64,000 nt of DNA from an uncultured Devosia sp. (GTDB taxonomy: Bacteria > Pseudomonadota > Alphaproteobacteria > Rhizobiales > Devosiaceae): contig NZ_CAMLHM010000004.1 in assembly GCF_946479885.1 (NCBI RefSeq), positions 1 through 64,000 on the forward strand, in the 5' to 3' direction. Of this stretch, positions 47,620 through 55,587 are shown in pieces. Numbering within the stretch: position 1 is the first letter of the stretch; the number at the start of each line of letters is the position of its first letter. The translations under genes were made by a program, and so were the position numbers. The notes below the pieces were generated by a model, which made no database searches, was not told where the DNA came from, and saw only the letters and a program-made list of their open reading frames with translations.

Positions 47620-49284
47620 ATGGTTGAGCTGGCGGATCTGCCCGAACGCGAAAGCATGGAGTTCGACGTCGTCATCGTTGGCGCGGGCCCGGCCGGGCTC
47701 GCCGCGGCTATCAGGCTCAAGCAGGTCAACCCCGACCTGTCCGTCGTGGTGCTGGAGAAAGCCGCGGAAGTCGGCGCCCATATCCTGTCGGGTGCCGTGG
47801 TTGATCCTTCGGGCATCGACCGCCTGTTGCCAGGCTGGCGCGATGAGACCGACCATCCCTTCAAGACCGCCGTCACCGACGATCGGTTCATGGTACTGGG
47901 CCGGAAAAGCGCGCTGCGCATTCCGAACTTCCTGATGCCGCCGTTGATGAACAACCATGGCAACTACATCGTCTCGCTGGGCCAGGTCTGTCGCTGGCTC
48001 GCCGCGAAGGCCGAGGCACTGGGCGTCGACATCTATCCCGGCTTTGCCGCTGCGGAAGTCCTCTACGACGACAAGGGCGCTGTCGCGGGCGTCGCCACGG
48101 GCGACATGGGCATCGAGAAGAATGGCGAGCCCGGCCCCAACTACACGCGCGGCATGGCGCTGCTGGGCAAGTACACCCTGATCGGCGAAGGTGTACGCGG
48201 CTCGCTGGCCAAGCAGCTTATCGCCCGCTTTGCCCTCGACAAGGATCGCGAGCCGGCCAAATTCGGCATCGGGCTCAAGGAACTCTGGGAGGTTGCCCCC
48301 GAGAACCACAAGCCGGGCCTGGTCCAGCACTCTTTCGGCTGGCCGCTGGATATGAAGACCGGAGGGGGTTCGTTCCTCTATCACCTCGAGAATAACCTCG
48401 TTGCCGTGGGCTTCGTGGTGCACCTCAACTACAAAAACCCCTACCTCTACCCCTTCGAGGAATTCCAGCGCTTCAAGACGCATCCGGCGATCGCCGGGAC
48501 CTTCAAGGGTGCCACGCGCCTGTCCTATGGCGCGCGGGCTATTACCGAAGGCGGCTATCAGTCCGTTCCCAAGCTGTCCTTCCCCGGCGGCGCCCTGATC
48601 GGCTGCTCGGCAGGCCTCGTCAACGTTCCGCGCATTAAGGGCAGCCACAATGCGGTGCATTCGGGCATGCTGGCCGCCGAGCAGATCGCCAGCGCCATTG
48701 CCGCAGGCCGAGCCAACGATGATGTCACGAGCATCGAGGACAGCTGGCGCGCCGGCCCTATCGGCAAGGACCTTTATCAGGTCCGCAACGTCAAACCGCT
48801 CTGGTCCAGATTCGGCACCATCCTTGGCGTCGGCCTTGGCGGTTTTGACATGTGGCTCAACCAGCTGGTCGGCTTCTCGCTCTTCGGTACGCTCAAGCAC
48901 GGCAAGACCGACGCCCAGTCGCTGGAGCCGGCGGCGATGCACAGCAAGATCGACTATCCAAAGCCGGACGGCGTGCTGACCTTCGACCGCCTGTCATCGG
49001 TGTTCCTGTCCAACACGAACCACGACGAGAACCAGCCCAGCCACCTCCAGCTCAAAGACCCTGCCCTGCAGCAGCGTTCCGAGCTTGAGGTCTTCGGCGG
49101 CCCCTCGACCCGCTACTGCCCCGCCAGCGTATACGAATGGACCGAGCGAGAGGGCGTGCCGACCTACGTCATCAACGCGCAGAACTGCGTCCACTGCAAG
49201 ACATGCGACATCAAGGACCCCAACCAGAACATCAATTGGGTCCCCCCACAGGGCGGTGAGGGTCCCGTTTACGCCAACATGTAG
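47620..49284 (+). CDS. Electron transfer flavoprotein-ubiquinone oxidoreductase
   Basis: The 554-residue membrane-associated enzyme carries FAD ([20 protein letters not shown], about 17-36) and a C-terminal [4Fe-4S] cluster (CVHCKTCDIKDPNQNINWVP), the family hallmark. It takes electrons from reduced ETF and gives them to ubiquinone, coupling dimethylglycine oxidation to respiration. It follows proV by 20 bp, so uptake and electron outlet are co-transcribed. The etfBA genes lie 20 kb away in the same superlocus. Confidence 0.95.
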   Translation: MVELADLPERESMEFDVVIVGAGPAGLAAAIRLKQVNPDLSVVVLEKAAEVGAHILSGAVVDPSGIDRLLPGWRDETDHPFKTAVTDDRFMVLGRKSALRIPNFLMPPLMNNHGNYIVSLGQVCRWLAAKAEALGVDIYPGFAAAEVLYDDKGAVAGVATGDMGIEKNGEPGPNYTRGMALLGKYTLIGEGVRGSLAKQLIARFALDKDREPAKFGIGLKELWEVAPENHKPGLVQHSFGWPLDMKTGGGSFLYHLENNLVAVGFVVHLNYKNPYLYPFEEFQRFKTHPAIAGTFKGATRLSYGARAITEGGYQSVPKLSFPGGALIGCSAGLVNVPRIKGSHNAVHSGMLAAEQIASAIAAGRANDDVTSIEDSWRAGPIGKDLYQVRNVKPLWSRFGTILGVGLGGFDMWLNQLVGFSLFGTLKHGKTDAQSLEPAAMHSKIDYPKPDGVLTFDRLSSVFLSNTNHDENQPSHLQLKDPALQQRSELEVFGGPSTRYCPASVYEWTEREGVPTYVINAQNCVHCKTCDIKDPNQNINWVPPQGGEGPVYANM

Positions 49285-49585
49285 TCGACCGGCGGGCAGC
49301 AGGGGACGCTGCCCCTGGCATTTCCCTGCTGGGCTCGAAATGACCCGCCAAGGCCCTCCCACCGCCGCGGGCGCAGCCGACAGGAATGATGTGCCCTTGC
49401 CAGGCGAGCCCGGGGATGTCACCCCGGCGCTCGAGGCGGACAATATCCCCGAGGCGGAGCGGGCGGAGGGGGCGGAGGGAGCTTGCTAAAATTGCATGGA
49501 GCCGGTTGGGGTGCCGCTAACGGCGTTTCACCCTGGCCGCGGCGCCTTAAGATTTCGGCAAGACGGCGACCGCTAGCTGATCGGC
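49285..49585. other. Gene-free stretch after ETF-QO
   Basis: About 300 bp hold a 7-bp hairpin (GGGCAGC 49294-49300 with GCTGCCC 49308-49314) that may help end the ETF-QO message, and purine-rich GGCGGAG repeats near 49455. A short frame at 49340-49489 has no ribosome site or recognised similarity. No gene is called. Confidence 0.5.
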
Positions 49586-49867
49586 ATGCGTGATATTACT
49601 ACCCTCCTCGCCGGCAAGTCGGCACTGCGGCTCGAGCGCAGAATTGCCCCGCGCCGCAATACGGCCATCGAAGCCACCATCACCTTCGGTCATGTCCGCA
49701 TGAACTGCATCATCCGTAACGTGTCCGATACGGGTGCAAAGCTGGAAGTGGCCAAGGTTGCCGGCATCCCCGACGTGGTCCTGCTGCATGCGCCCGGTCA
49801 CCGGCCGCAAACCTGCCGCGTGGCGTGGCGGGCGCTCAAGGAATTGGGCGTGGAATACCGGGACTAA
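49586..49867 (+). CDS. PilZ-domain protein (probable c-di-GMP receptor)
   Basis: The 93-residue protein is a lone PilZ domain: arginine cluster ERRIAPRRN (residues 17-25) and NVSDTGAKLEV (45-55), the two halves of the c-di-GMP-binding motif. Such single-domain proteins modulate motility or envelope functions. It is convergent with the ArsR-type gene and overlaps its stop by 4 bp. Confidence 0.85.
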   Translation: MRDITTLLAGKSALRLERRIAPRRNTAIEATITFGHVRMNCIIRNVSDTGAKLEVAKVAGIPDVVLLHAPGHRPQTCRVAWRALKELGVEYRD

Positions 49868-50280
49868 AAATCGAAGCCCATCTGGGAAGACGCTTTCGGC
49901 GCTGGCTGCGGCGCCGGTGCCTGCGGAGTCGTAGGGACCACCACCGGCTTGGCGGCAGCCCGGACGGCTTTGGTCACCACCTGCTTGGCCACCACCTGTT
50001 TGGCCTCCGGCTTTGCCGTCGTCGCCTGCACCCCGTCGAGCCAATCGCGCACGGGCTTCAGCCTGTTGGCATGGAGGGCATAGCGGTTCTCCCGCCCGGT
50101 CTTTTTCTCGCTGATCAGCCTGGCCTGCTTGAGCACGCGCAGATGGCGCGAGATTGCCGGGCGACTGATGTCGAACGACCCTGCCAGCACGTGCACAGGC
50201 TGGGGACCCTGGTGGAGGATTTCAATGATGCGGCAACGTGTTGGATCGGCGAGAGCGACCAGGACGGCAATGGGCGGCAT
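49864..50280 (-). CDS. ArsR-family regulator with an Ala/Pro/Lys-rich tail
   Basis: The 138-residue protein (ATG 50280) has an ArsR winged helix-turn-helix (LADPTRCRIIEILHQG, then FDISRPAISRHLRVLKQARL) in the first 80 residues. No metal-binding Cys pair is present, so it is of the non-metal subgroup. The last 55 residues are low-complexity, rich in Ala, Pro, Val and Lys, ending SSQMGFDF. The frame can be opened upstream only at a TTG at 50334. A palindrome stands at 50312-50327. Target genes are unknown; trhA-like gene is divergent. Confidence 0.82.
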   Translation of the reverse strand: MPPIAVLVALADPTRCRIIEILHQGPQPVHVLAGSFDISRPAISRHLRVLKQARLISEKKTGRENRYALHANRLKPVRDWLDGVQATTAKPEAKQVVAKQVVTKAVRAAAKPVVVPTTPQAPAPQPAPKASSQMGFDF

Positions 50281-50311
50281 GGAAAATCCGTAGCGGTTCA
50301 CTGCTGCAGTA

Positions 50312-50327
50312 GTAACGGTGACGTTAC
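50312..50327. promoter_or_regulatory. Probable ArsR-type operator
   Basis: GTAACG and CGTTAC form a perfect inverted repeat around GTGA, 32 bp before the ArsR-type start and in the promoter shared with the divergent membrane protein gene. It is a likely self-regulation site. Confidence 0.5.
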
Positions 50328-50459
50328 CCGTCAAGCGCGTGTCTTGTCGGGCAACCGGTTATTCACCAGATGCGTTGAGTTGGCCTCACGATATGCTGGA
50401 ACGACCGCGGCTCTGCAATAATCTGGTCACTTCCTTGCGCAACAGTTGGGGACAAGGAG

Positions 50460-51149
50460 ATGCCCGTGCAGAAATTGGCGACGCGATATTCCTGGTGGAG
50501 CCGCGAACAGCGGCCGTTCACTCGTGCCGAGCTGGTGGTGGACGGCGTCGTCCACGTGCTCGGGCTGGTCGTCGCCATTGCTGCCGGCTCGATCCTGCTG
50601 GCGTTTGCGATTCTCGAAACCGCGCCCGAAGTTGCGCCGGCGCTGGTGGTCTATGTCGGTTCGCTCGTGGCCGTGCTGGGCGTTTCGCTGGCCTATAACC
50701 TGTGGCCGGTCTCGCCCATCAAGAAGCTGCTGGCGCGGTTCGACCAGGCAGCCATTTTCCTCTTCATTGCCGGGACCTATACGCCCTTCCTCGCCGTGCT
50801 GGGCGGCACCACGGCTGGGGTGCTGATGACGACCTTCGTGTGGGGCGCGTCCCTCGTCGGGGTGGCGCTCAAGCTCATCGTGCCCGAACGCTTCGGTCGG
50901 TTAGCTATCGCGCTCTATCTGGCCATCGGCTGGAGCGGCGTGCTGGTGTTTCAGTCGCTGGCGCAGACCTTGCCGGCGACGACCATGTGGCTGCTGCTGG
51001 CCGGCGGCATCACCTATTCGCTGGGGATCGTCTTCCATCTGTGGGAGAGGCTCAAGTTCCAGAATGCGCTATGGCACGTCTTTGTGGTGACGGGCGCCAG
51101 CCTGCATCTATGGGCCGTCATCGACTGCATGGTCATCCACCGGCTCTAG
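50460..51149 (+). CDS. Hemolysin III family (PAQR/TrhA-like) membrane protein
   Basis: The 229-residue protein has seven hydrophobic segments and the family marks: ELVVDGVVHVLGL near the start, FDQAAIFLFIAGTYTPF in the middle and NALWHVFVVTGASLHLWAV at the end, which provide the conserved His/Asp metal site. Relatives (TrhA) affect membrane energetics and lipid fluidity; hemolysin is a historical name. AAGGAG lies 6 bp before a GTG at 50466, which may be the real start instead of ATG 50460. It overlaps the DUF192 gene tail to tail by 4 bp. Confidence 0.88.
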   Translation: MPVQKLATRYSWWSREQRPFTRAELVVDGVVHVLGLVVAIAAGSILLAFAILETAPEVAPALVVYVGSLVAVLGVSLAYNLWPVSPIKKLLARFDQAAIFLFIAGTYTPFLAVLGGTTAGVLMTTFVWGASLVGVALKLIVPERFGRLAIALYLAIGWSGVLVFQSLAQTLPATTMWLLLAGGITYSLGIVFHLWERLKFQNALWHVFVVTGASLHLWAVIDCMVIHRL

Positions 51150-51628
51150 TTGGCAGCCTTGCCGACCAGCGCGTGGTCCATCGTATCGCCGGGCTTGAGG
51201 CCGATTTCCACCGAGCGGCCGCCCGGGATTTCCAGCACGAACTGCACCGGCACTTCCGAGGGAATGGAAGTGACATCGTGCGGACGGGCGTTGACGTGGA
51301 TGGTCTTCACCACGCCGTCGGCGCCGACGAAGATCATATCGAGCGGGATGAAGGTGTTGCGCATCCAGAAGGACACTTCCCGCTCTTCCTTGAAGTCGAA
51401 CAGCATGCCGGCGTCATCGGCCAGTTCCTGGACGAACATCAGGCCCTTGGCCCTGGATTCGGGTGTGTCGACCACCTCTACGTTGAAGCTGTAATCGCCG
51501 GTGGATGAGTGCAGCATGAGCTTGCCCTCATCGCTGCAGGCGGCCAGTGGCAGGGCCACGACGGCAACGGCCATTGCCACCGCGGCGCGGCGCAGCACCG
51601 GGGCGAGGCCTTGGGCAAACATGGTCAT
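51146..51628 (-). CDS. DUF192 lipoprotein-like protein
   Basis: The 160-residue protein has a signal with lipobox (LPLAAC, Cys about 32) and a DUF192 domain: NVEVVDTPESRAKGLMFVQ, MLFDFKEEREVSFWMRNTFI, PLDMIFVGADG. The function of DUF192 is not established. ATG 51628 is chosen; a second ATG is at 51622. It lies 10 bp after the double cold-shock gene, a pairing seen often in this order. Confidence 0.85.
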   Translation of the reverse strand: MTMFAQGLAPVLRRAAVAMAVAVVALPLAACSDEGKLMLHSSTGDYSFNVEVVDTPESRAKGLMFVQELADDAGMLFDFKEEREVSFWMRNTFIPLDMIFVGADGVVKTIHVNARPHDVTSIPSEVPVQFVLEIPGGRSVEIGLKPGDTMDHALVGKAAN

Positions 51629-51638
51629 GAGGCGTATC

Positions 51639-52262
51639 CTAGTGGGAAGACGGAGCGTCGCCCCAACCGTCGGGCCGGATTTCGGCGACCATAAGGCCCT
51701 TGGGGCCATTGCCATAGCGCACCAGCACATATTGGCCGGGGCGGAGTTCGGTAATGCCGAAGCGGCGCAGGGTTTCCATATGGACGAAAATGTCGGGCGT
51801 GCCCTCGCCGGCCGAGAGGAAGCCGAAGCCACGGATGCGGTTGAACCACTTCACCTCGAGGCGAACCATGCCCGAAGTCGGTTCCACCACCACGTGGGTG
51901 CGCGGCGCTGGCATCTGGGCGGGATGGCGGGCGGTCGATTCGTCCATCGAGACGATGCGGAACGCCTGCAGGCCACCTGGGCGATTGAGCGCCTCGACAA
52001 CAATGCGCGCGCCCTCATAGGCCGTCTGGTAGCCATCGCGGCGCAGGCAGGTCACATGCAGCAGCACATCGGGCATGCCATTGTCAGGGACGATGAAACC
52101 GAAGCCCTTGCCGGCATCGAACCACTTGATGGCGCCGGAGACTTCGATCGTCGCGTCGGGCCCGGCATCCGCCGAGGACAGGGCGTCGCCGCGATTGGCC
52201 GATCCTGTCTCTGCGGACAGCATCGCCCCGTCGTCGCCTTCGCCAGTGAACTTGGCCCCCAT
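51639..52262 (-). CDS. Double cold-shock-domain protein
   Basis: The 207-residue protein contains two cold-shock domains: the first at about 40-105 with IKWFDAGKGFGFIVP and VLLHVTCL, the second at about 135-200 with VKWFNRIRGFGFLSAGEG and IFVHMETL. Both keep RNP1-like aromatic residues, so binding of single-stranded RNA or DNA is expected. A low-complexity linker joins them. ATG 52262 with GGGA upstream is preferred over 18 extra open codons. It is longer than simple CspA (about 70 residues). Confidence 0.9.
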   Translation of the reverse strand: MGAKFTGEGDDGAMLSAETGSANRGDALSSADAGPDATIEVSGAIKWFDAGKGFGFIVPDNGMPDVLLHVTCLRRDGYQTAYEGARIVVEALNRPGGLQAFRIVSMDESTARHPAQMPAPRTHVVVEPTSGMVRLEVKWFNRIRGFGFLSAGEGTPDIFVHMETLRRFGITELRPGQYVLVRYGNGPKGLMVAEIRPDGWGDAPSSH

Positions 52263-52438
52263 AGTCCCAAAGCCCTTTTTACTCGCCTCGCCGCCGCGAG
52301 GTACTCCACAAGACACCTGTCATACTCTGTCCGATTCAAGGCCGGTTGTTAAGACTTTGTTTGGAATTGCACCGGTTGCGGCGCGCGATATGGCTTGCTA
52401 GGCCACCTGCAACGATTTCACCAATGAGGAGAAGTGCC

Positions 52439-52855
52439 ATGAAATACCTGCACACCATGGTTCGGGTGACCAATGTCGAGGAAAGCCTGCGCTTCTACTG
52501 TGAGGGACTGGGGCTGGAGGAGGTCCGCCGCACCGAGAACGAGAAGGGGCGCTTCACGCTGATCTTCCTCAAGGCGCCCGGCGATGCCGGCGGCGAAGTC
52601 GAGCTGACCTATAACTGGGACCCCGAGGACTATACCGGCGGGCGCAATTTCGGCCACCTGGCCTATCGCGTGCAGGATATCTATGGGCTGTGCCAGCATC
52701 TGAGCGACATGGGCGTCGTCATCAACCGCCCGCCGCGCGACGGGCATATGGCTTTCGTGCGCTCGCCGGACGGGATCTCGGTCGAGCTGATCCAGGACGG
52801 CACCCTGCCCCCGCAGGAACCCTGGCTGTCCATGCCCAATACCGGCAAGTGGTAG
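52439..52855 (+). CDS. gloA: Lactoylglutathione lyase (glyoxalase I)
   Basis: The 138-residue metalloenzyme converts the methylglyoxal-glutathione adduct to lactoylglutathione. Metal ligands His5, Glu55, His73 and Glu116 lie as in the E. coli enzyme (YLHTMVRV, EVELTYNW, FGHLAYRV, SVELIQD). ATG at 52439 follows GAGGAGAAGTGCC. Stand-alone gene, opposite to the cold-shock gene. Confidence 0.95.
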   Translation: MKYLHTMVRVTNVEESLRFYCEGLGLEEVRRTENEKGRFTLIFLKAPGDAGGEVELTYNWDPEDYTGGRNFGHLAYRVQDIYGLCQHLSDMGVVINRPPRDGHMAFVRSPDGISVELIQDGTLPPQEPWLSMPNTGKW

Positions 52856-52879
52856 GGCTCAACCGGGCACAGCGTTAGC

Positions 52880-52919
52880 GTTTCGCTAACCGTCGCGCTT
52901 AGCCGGTGGTTAGCGAAAC
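52880..52919. terminator. Inverted repeat after gloA
   Basis: Perfect 12-bp arms GTTTCGCTAACC (52880-52891) and GGTTAGCGAAAC (52908-52919) lie 25 bp after gloA, with TATTTTAG soon after. Terminator of gloA or a regulator site for the next gene. Confidence 0.5.
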
Positions 52920-52997
52920 CGCTGGTATTTTAGCGACTTCACAGAACGGGCCATTGCCTGTTGCGCCAAGGCAACAGGCGGTCCCTCGGAAGCCGCC

Positions 52998-53474
52998 ATG
53001 CATACCACTGCCCGATCCATTGCCGCCCTGGTGATCACCGCATTCATGCTGGCGGCCTGCGCGCCGCTGGCCATGTTCGCCAGTTCCAGCGGCGCGGGCT
53101 ATGCCGGCAAGCGCAACGACTGGGGCACGTTCGTCTCGAGCCGCGAAGTCAACGCGTTCTGCATCACGCCCAAGCTGCGGTTTCTCATCTGGGAATTCGA
53201 GGGTCACTTCGGCAAGAAGGTGATCATGAATTCGGGCTATCGCGACGACCAGCACAATTCGGCAGCCGGCGGAGCCGATAATTCCTACCACACCAAGTGC
53301 ATGGCCGCCGATTTCTACATTCCGGGCGTCGACAAGAGCCAGCTTATCGCCTTTGCGCTCAATAGCGGCAGCGTGGGCGGGCTGGGCTGCTATCCGGGCC
53401 GGCAGTTCATCCATGTCGACGTGCGCGACCGGCCGCGCGGCTACAACCGCCCCGTGACCTTCTCGGGCTGTTAA
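52998..53474 (+). CDS. Peptidase M15-like (YcbK/DUF882-type) lipoprotein
   Basis: The 158-residue protein has a lipoprotein signal (VITAFMLAAC, Cys21) and an M15/DUF882 fold: NSGYRDDQHN, His98 and Asp105 in SYHTKCMAADF and His139 in FIHVDVR, the zinc-ligand pattern of D-Ala-D-Ala carboxypeptidase-like proteins. It may cut or bind peptidoglycan in the periplasm. The family is clear, activity unproven. Confidence 0.87.
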   Translation: MHTTARSIAALVITAFMLAACAPLAMFASSSGAGYAGKRNDWGTFVSSREVNAFCITPKLRFLIWEFEGHFGKKVIMNSGYRDDQHNSAAGGADNSYHTKCMAADFYIPGVDKSQLIAFALNSGSVGGLGCYPGRQFIHVDVRDRPRGYNRPVTFSGC

Positions 53475-53545
53475 AAAAATCCCGATTGCGCCAACAGGGG
53501 GTTGCGCATCACAAATCACCCAACTATACGACCACCAGCGCTTAG

Positions 53546-53620
53546 GCGCCCTTCGTCTATCGGTTAGGACGGCACCCTTTCACGGTGCAGAGAGGGGTTC
53601 GACTCCCCTAGGGCGTACCA
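53546..53620 (+). tRNA. tRNA-Glu (anticodon TTC)
   Basis: A 75-nt cloverleaf: acceptor GCGCCCT/AGGGCGT (G-T at the first pair), anticodon stem GCACC/GGTGC around CTTTCAC with anticodon TTC, T loop TTCGACT, encoded CCA. Together with the next gene it covers both Glu codons. Confidence 0.95.
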
Positions 53621-53670
53621 TTCCCTCCCCGAGCGGAATGACATAGACTAAGCCAGAAGTTCCTAGGTCC

Positions 53671-53745
53671 GCGCCCATCGTCTATCGGTCAGGACGGCAC
53701 CCTCTCACGGTGCAGAGCGGGGTTCGATTCCCCGTGGGCGTACCA
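53671..53745 (+). tRNA. tRNA-Glu (anticodon CTC)
   Basis: Nearly a copy of the previous tRNA, 50 bp downstream: acceptor GCGCCCA/TGGGCGT, anticodon loop CTCTCAC with anticodon CTC, T loop TTCGATT, encoded CCA. It reads GAG. The two probably arose by duplication. Confidence 0.95.
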
Positions 53746-53816
53746 GGAACCTTCCTCCCAAACCAAAGCGGGCGCCCAATGAACTGCTGAGGGTGCTACA
53801 GGCGTAGCGGCCGAGA

Positions 53817-54590
53817 TTATATCTCGAAGCCCTTTAGGAACCCTGGCCGAAAGAGCTCACCGCGGCCCTCCAGTTGGCGATGATCCGGCGCAACAAACGC
53901 CACAATCCCGAAAGCCTCGCGAAATGCTGCGAAGCATGCGAACAGCGCTTCGTCGTCATCGGCGATCGCCGTCCAGTATCGAAACTGATCTGCAACATGC
54001 CACGCGCCTTGCCGAAGCGATCGAGGATGTCCGAGGCTTTCGAGCATCTCATTGATGGCTGTATTCTCGTCCAATCGTGCATTGGACAACCAATGAGCAG
54101 CAACCCCTGCTTCCTGGCCAACAACATTCCCCGATGTTTCACGATGGAGTGCCAAGCCGACTCTCGCCGCGAATGCATCCATAACGGGGTGCAGCGGACT
54201 GTTCGGCCCCATACGCATTTGGTGCGCTGGCGCACCTCTATAGCTGGTCTCTTGGTCGCCAACAGAGAACATGTTGCTCGCAAACGCAGGCTTCCACGCA
54301 AACAGGGCTTTCACATGATGCAGAACGTCAGCGCGGCCCTGTTCCGTTGTGGGGTCAGGAAAGATACGGCTAACAACGGCGGCGACCTTATCGATACCGC
54401 GCGTCCCATCATGACATTCGGCGCAAGCACCGAATTCCAAGTTGGGAGGGCGGTGTGCGCCGTCGAAAATGGCAGTTGGAGGACAGTGATCCCGTGACGT
54501 TGAGGGGGAAGTCCCGCAATACGTGCAAACCGGCTGGCTAGCCAGCAGCCTCGCCGTGCGCGACTTTCTCTCCCCCAAGATGGTCCTCAC
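53817..54590 (-). CDS. Unrecognised protein with HNH-like zinc motifs
   Basis: The 257-residue frame starts at GTG 54590 without a strong ribosome site. It has two Cys pairs, Cys22/Cys25 (CTYC) and Cys56/Cys59 (CAEC), with SRDHCPP (residues 32-38) between, a pattern like the zinc-supported HNH nuclease fold, and His60 follows at once. The remaining 190 residues resemble no family I know. Base composition is AT-richer than around it, and it stands just past the tRNA-Glu pair, an arrangement common for acquired genes. An endonuclease-like role, perhaps defence, is a guess. Confidence 0.55.
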   Translation of the reverse strand: MRTILGERKSRTARLLASQPVCTYCGTSPSTSRDHCPPTAIFDGAHRPPNLEFGACAECHDGTRGIDKVAAVVSRIFPDPTTEQGRADVLHHVKALFAWKPAFASNMFSVGDQETSYRGAPAHQMRMGPNSPLHPVMDAFAARVGLALHRETSGNVVGQEAGVAAHWLSNARLDENTAINEMLESLGHPRSLRQGAWHVADQFRYWTAIADDDEALFACFAAFREAFGIVAFVAPDHRQLEGRGELFRPGFLKGFEI

Positions 54591-54647
54591 CCGATTCTTC
54601 GTAGGCCGATGCGCAGAGTGCGCCGATCTTGAGCAAAAGTCAGGTGG

Positions 54648-55460
54648 CTAGGCGCTCTCCAGCCCCACATGGTGCCTGCCAATCGGCACGATCATCGGCG
54701 TGTCCGAGATCGGGTCGATGACCACGCGTGACGCCATCCCAAACACATCCGCGACCACCGCCTCCGTCATCACCTCCGCCGGCCGTCCCTCGGCCACCAG
54801 CGTCCCCGCCTTCATCGCCACGATGTGGTCGGCGTAGCGGCAGGCCAGGTTCAGGTCGTGGAGGACGACGACCACGGTGCGGCCGCTGTGCTTGACGAGG
54901 TCCGTCAGCAGGTCGAGCACTTCAACCTGATGGTTGATGTCGAGGAAGGTGGTGGGCTCGTCGAGCAGCAGCACGTCGGTCTGCTGCGCCAGGGCCATGG
55001 CGATCCAGACGCGCTGGCGCTGGCCGCCGGAGAGTTCGTCGACCGGGCGGTCGGCGATGTCGAGCGTATCAGTCGCGCGCAGGGCCTCGGCGACGGCGGC
55101 ATCGTCCTCGGGCGTCCAGCGGCGGAACCAGCCCTGATGCGGATAACGGCCGCGGCCGACGAGGTCAGCGACGACAATGGCGTCGGGCGCGATGGGCGAT
55201 TGCGGCAGCACGCCGAGGATCGTGGCGACCTCGCGGGTCGACATCTGGTGGATGGGCTTGCCATCGAGATAGACCGCGCCACGCGTAGGCGCCAGCAGCC
55301 GCGCCAGGCCGCGCAGCACGGTGGATTTGCCACAGGCATTGGCGCCCACGATGACGGTGAGCTTGCCCGGCGGAATGGTGAGGTTGAGGTCGGTAACGAC
55401 CTTGCGGTCGCCATAGCCGAGATCCATGCCGGCGGCGAGAAGCTGGTGGTCAATGGTCAT
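54648..55460 (-). CDS. Iron-siderophore ABC transporter ATP-binding protein
   Basis: The 270-residue ATPase is of the FepC/FecE type: Walker A GANACGKST, signature ELSGGQRQRVWIAMA, Walker B VLLLDEPTTFLDI and a switch His in VLHDLNLACRYAD. It powers uptake of ferric siderophores with the two permeases upstream. A 127-bp gap containing a palindromic repeat separates it from them, unlike the tight spacing in the rest of the operon. Confidence 0.93.
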   Translation of the reverse strand: MTIDHQLLAAGMDLGYGDRKVVTDLNLTIPPGKLTVIVGANACGKSTVLRGLARLLAPTRGAVYLDGKPIHQMSTREVATILGVLPQSPIAPDAIVVADLVGRGRYPHQGWFRRWTPEDDAAVAEALRATDTLDIADRPVDELSGGQRQRVWIAMALAQQTDVLLLDEPTTFLDINHQVEVLDLLTDLVKHSGRTVVVVLHDLNLACRYADHIVAMKAGTLVAEGRPAEVMTEAVVADVFGMASRVVIDPISDTPMIVPIGRHHVGLESA

Positions 55461-55476
55461 TTCGCGATCCTCTCCA

Positions 55477-55564
55477 AGACCTCATGGTGAGCTTGTCGAA
55501 GCACGAGGTCGGGCACGCAAATCCTGCCACGACCTCGTGGTTCGACGGGCTCAGGATGAGGTCT
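55477..55564. repeat. Palindromic intergenic repeat inside the siderophore ABC operon
   Basis: Two 35-nt arms, 55477-55511 and 55530-55564, are inverted copies matching at 30 of 35 positions, each holding CCTCATGGTGAGCTTGTCGA or CCTCGTGGTTCGACGGGCTC-like sequence. They are separated by 18 nt. Such CCTC-ending palindromes occur in many copies in alphaproteobacterial genomes, so this is probably a REP-type element. Confidence 0.7.
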
Positions 55565-55587
55565 ACTGATAGTTCCGCAGCTCGCCA

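Noticed and set aside
49340..49489. Short plus-strand frame after ETF-QO
   Set aside because: No ribosome binding site, low-complexity end made of GGCGGAG repeats and no similarity recognised.
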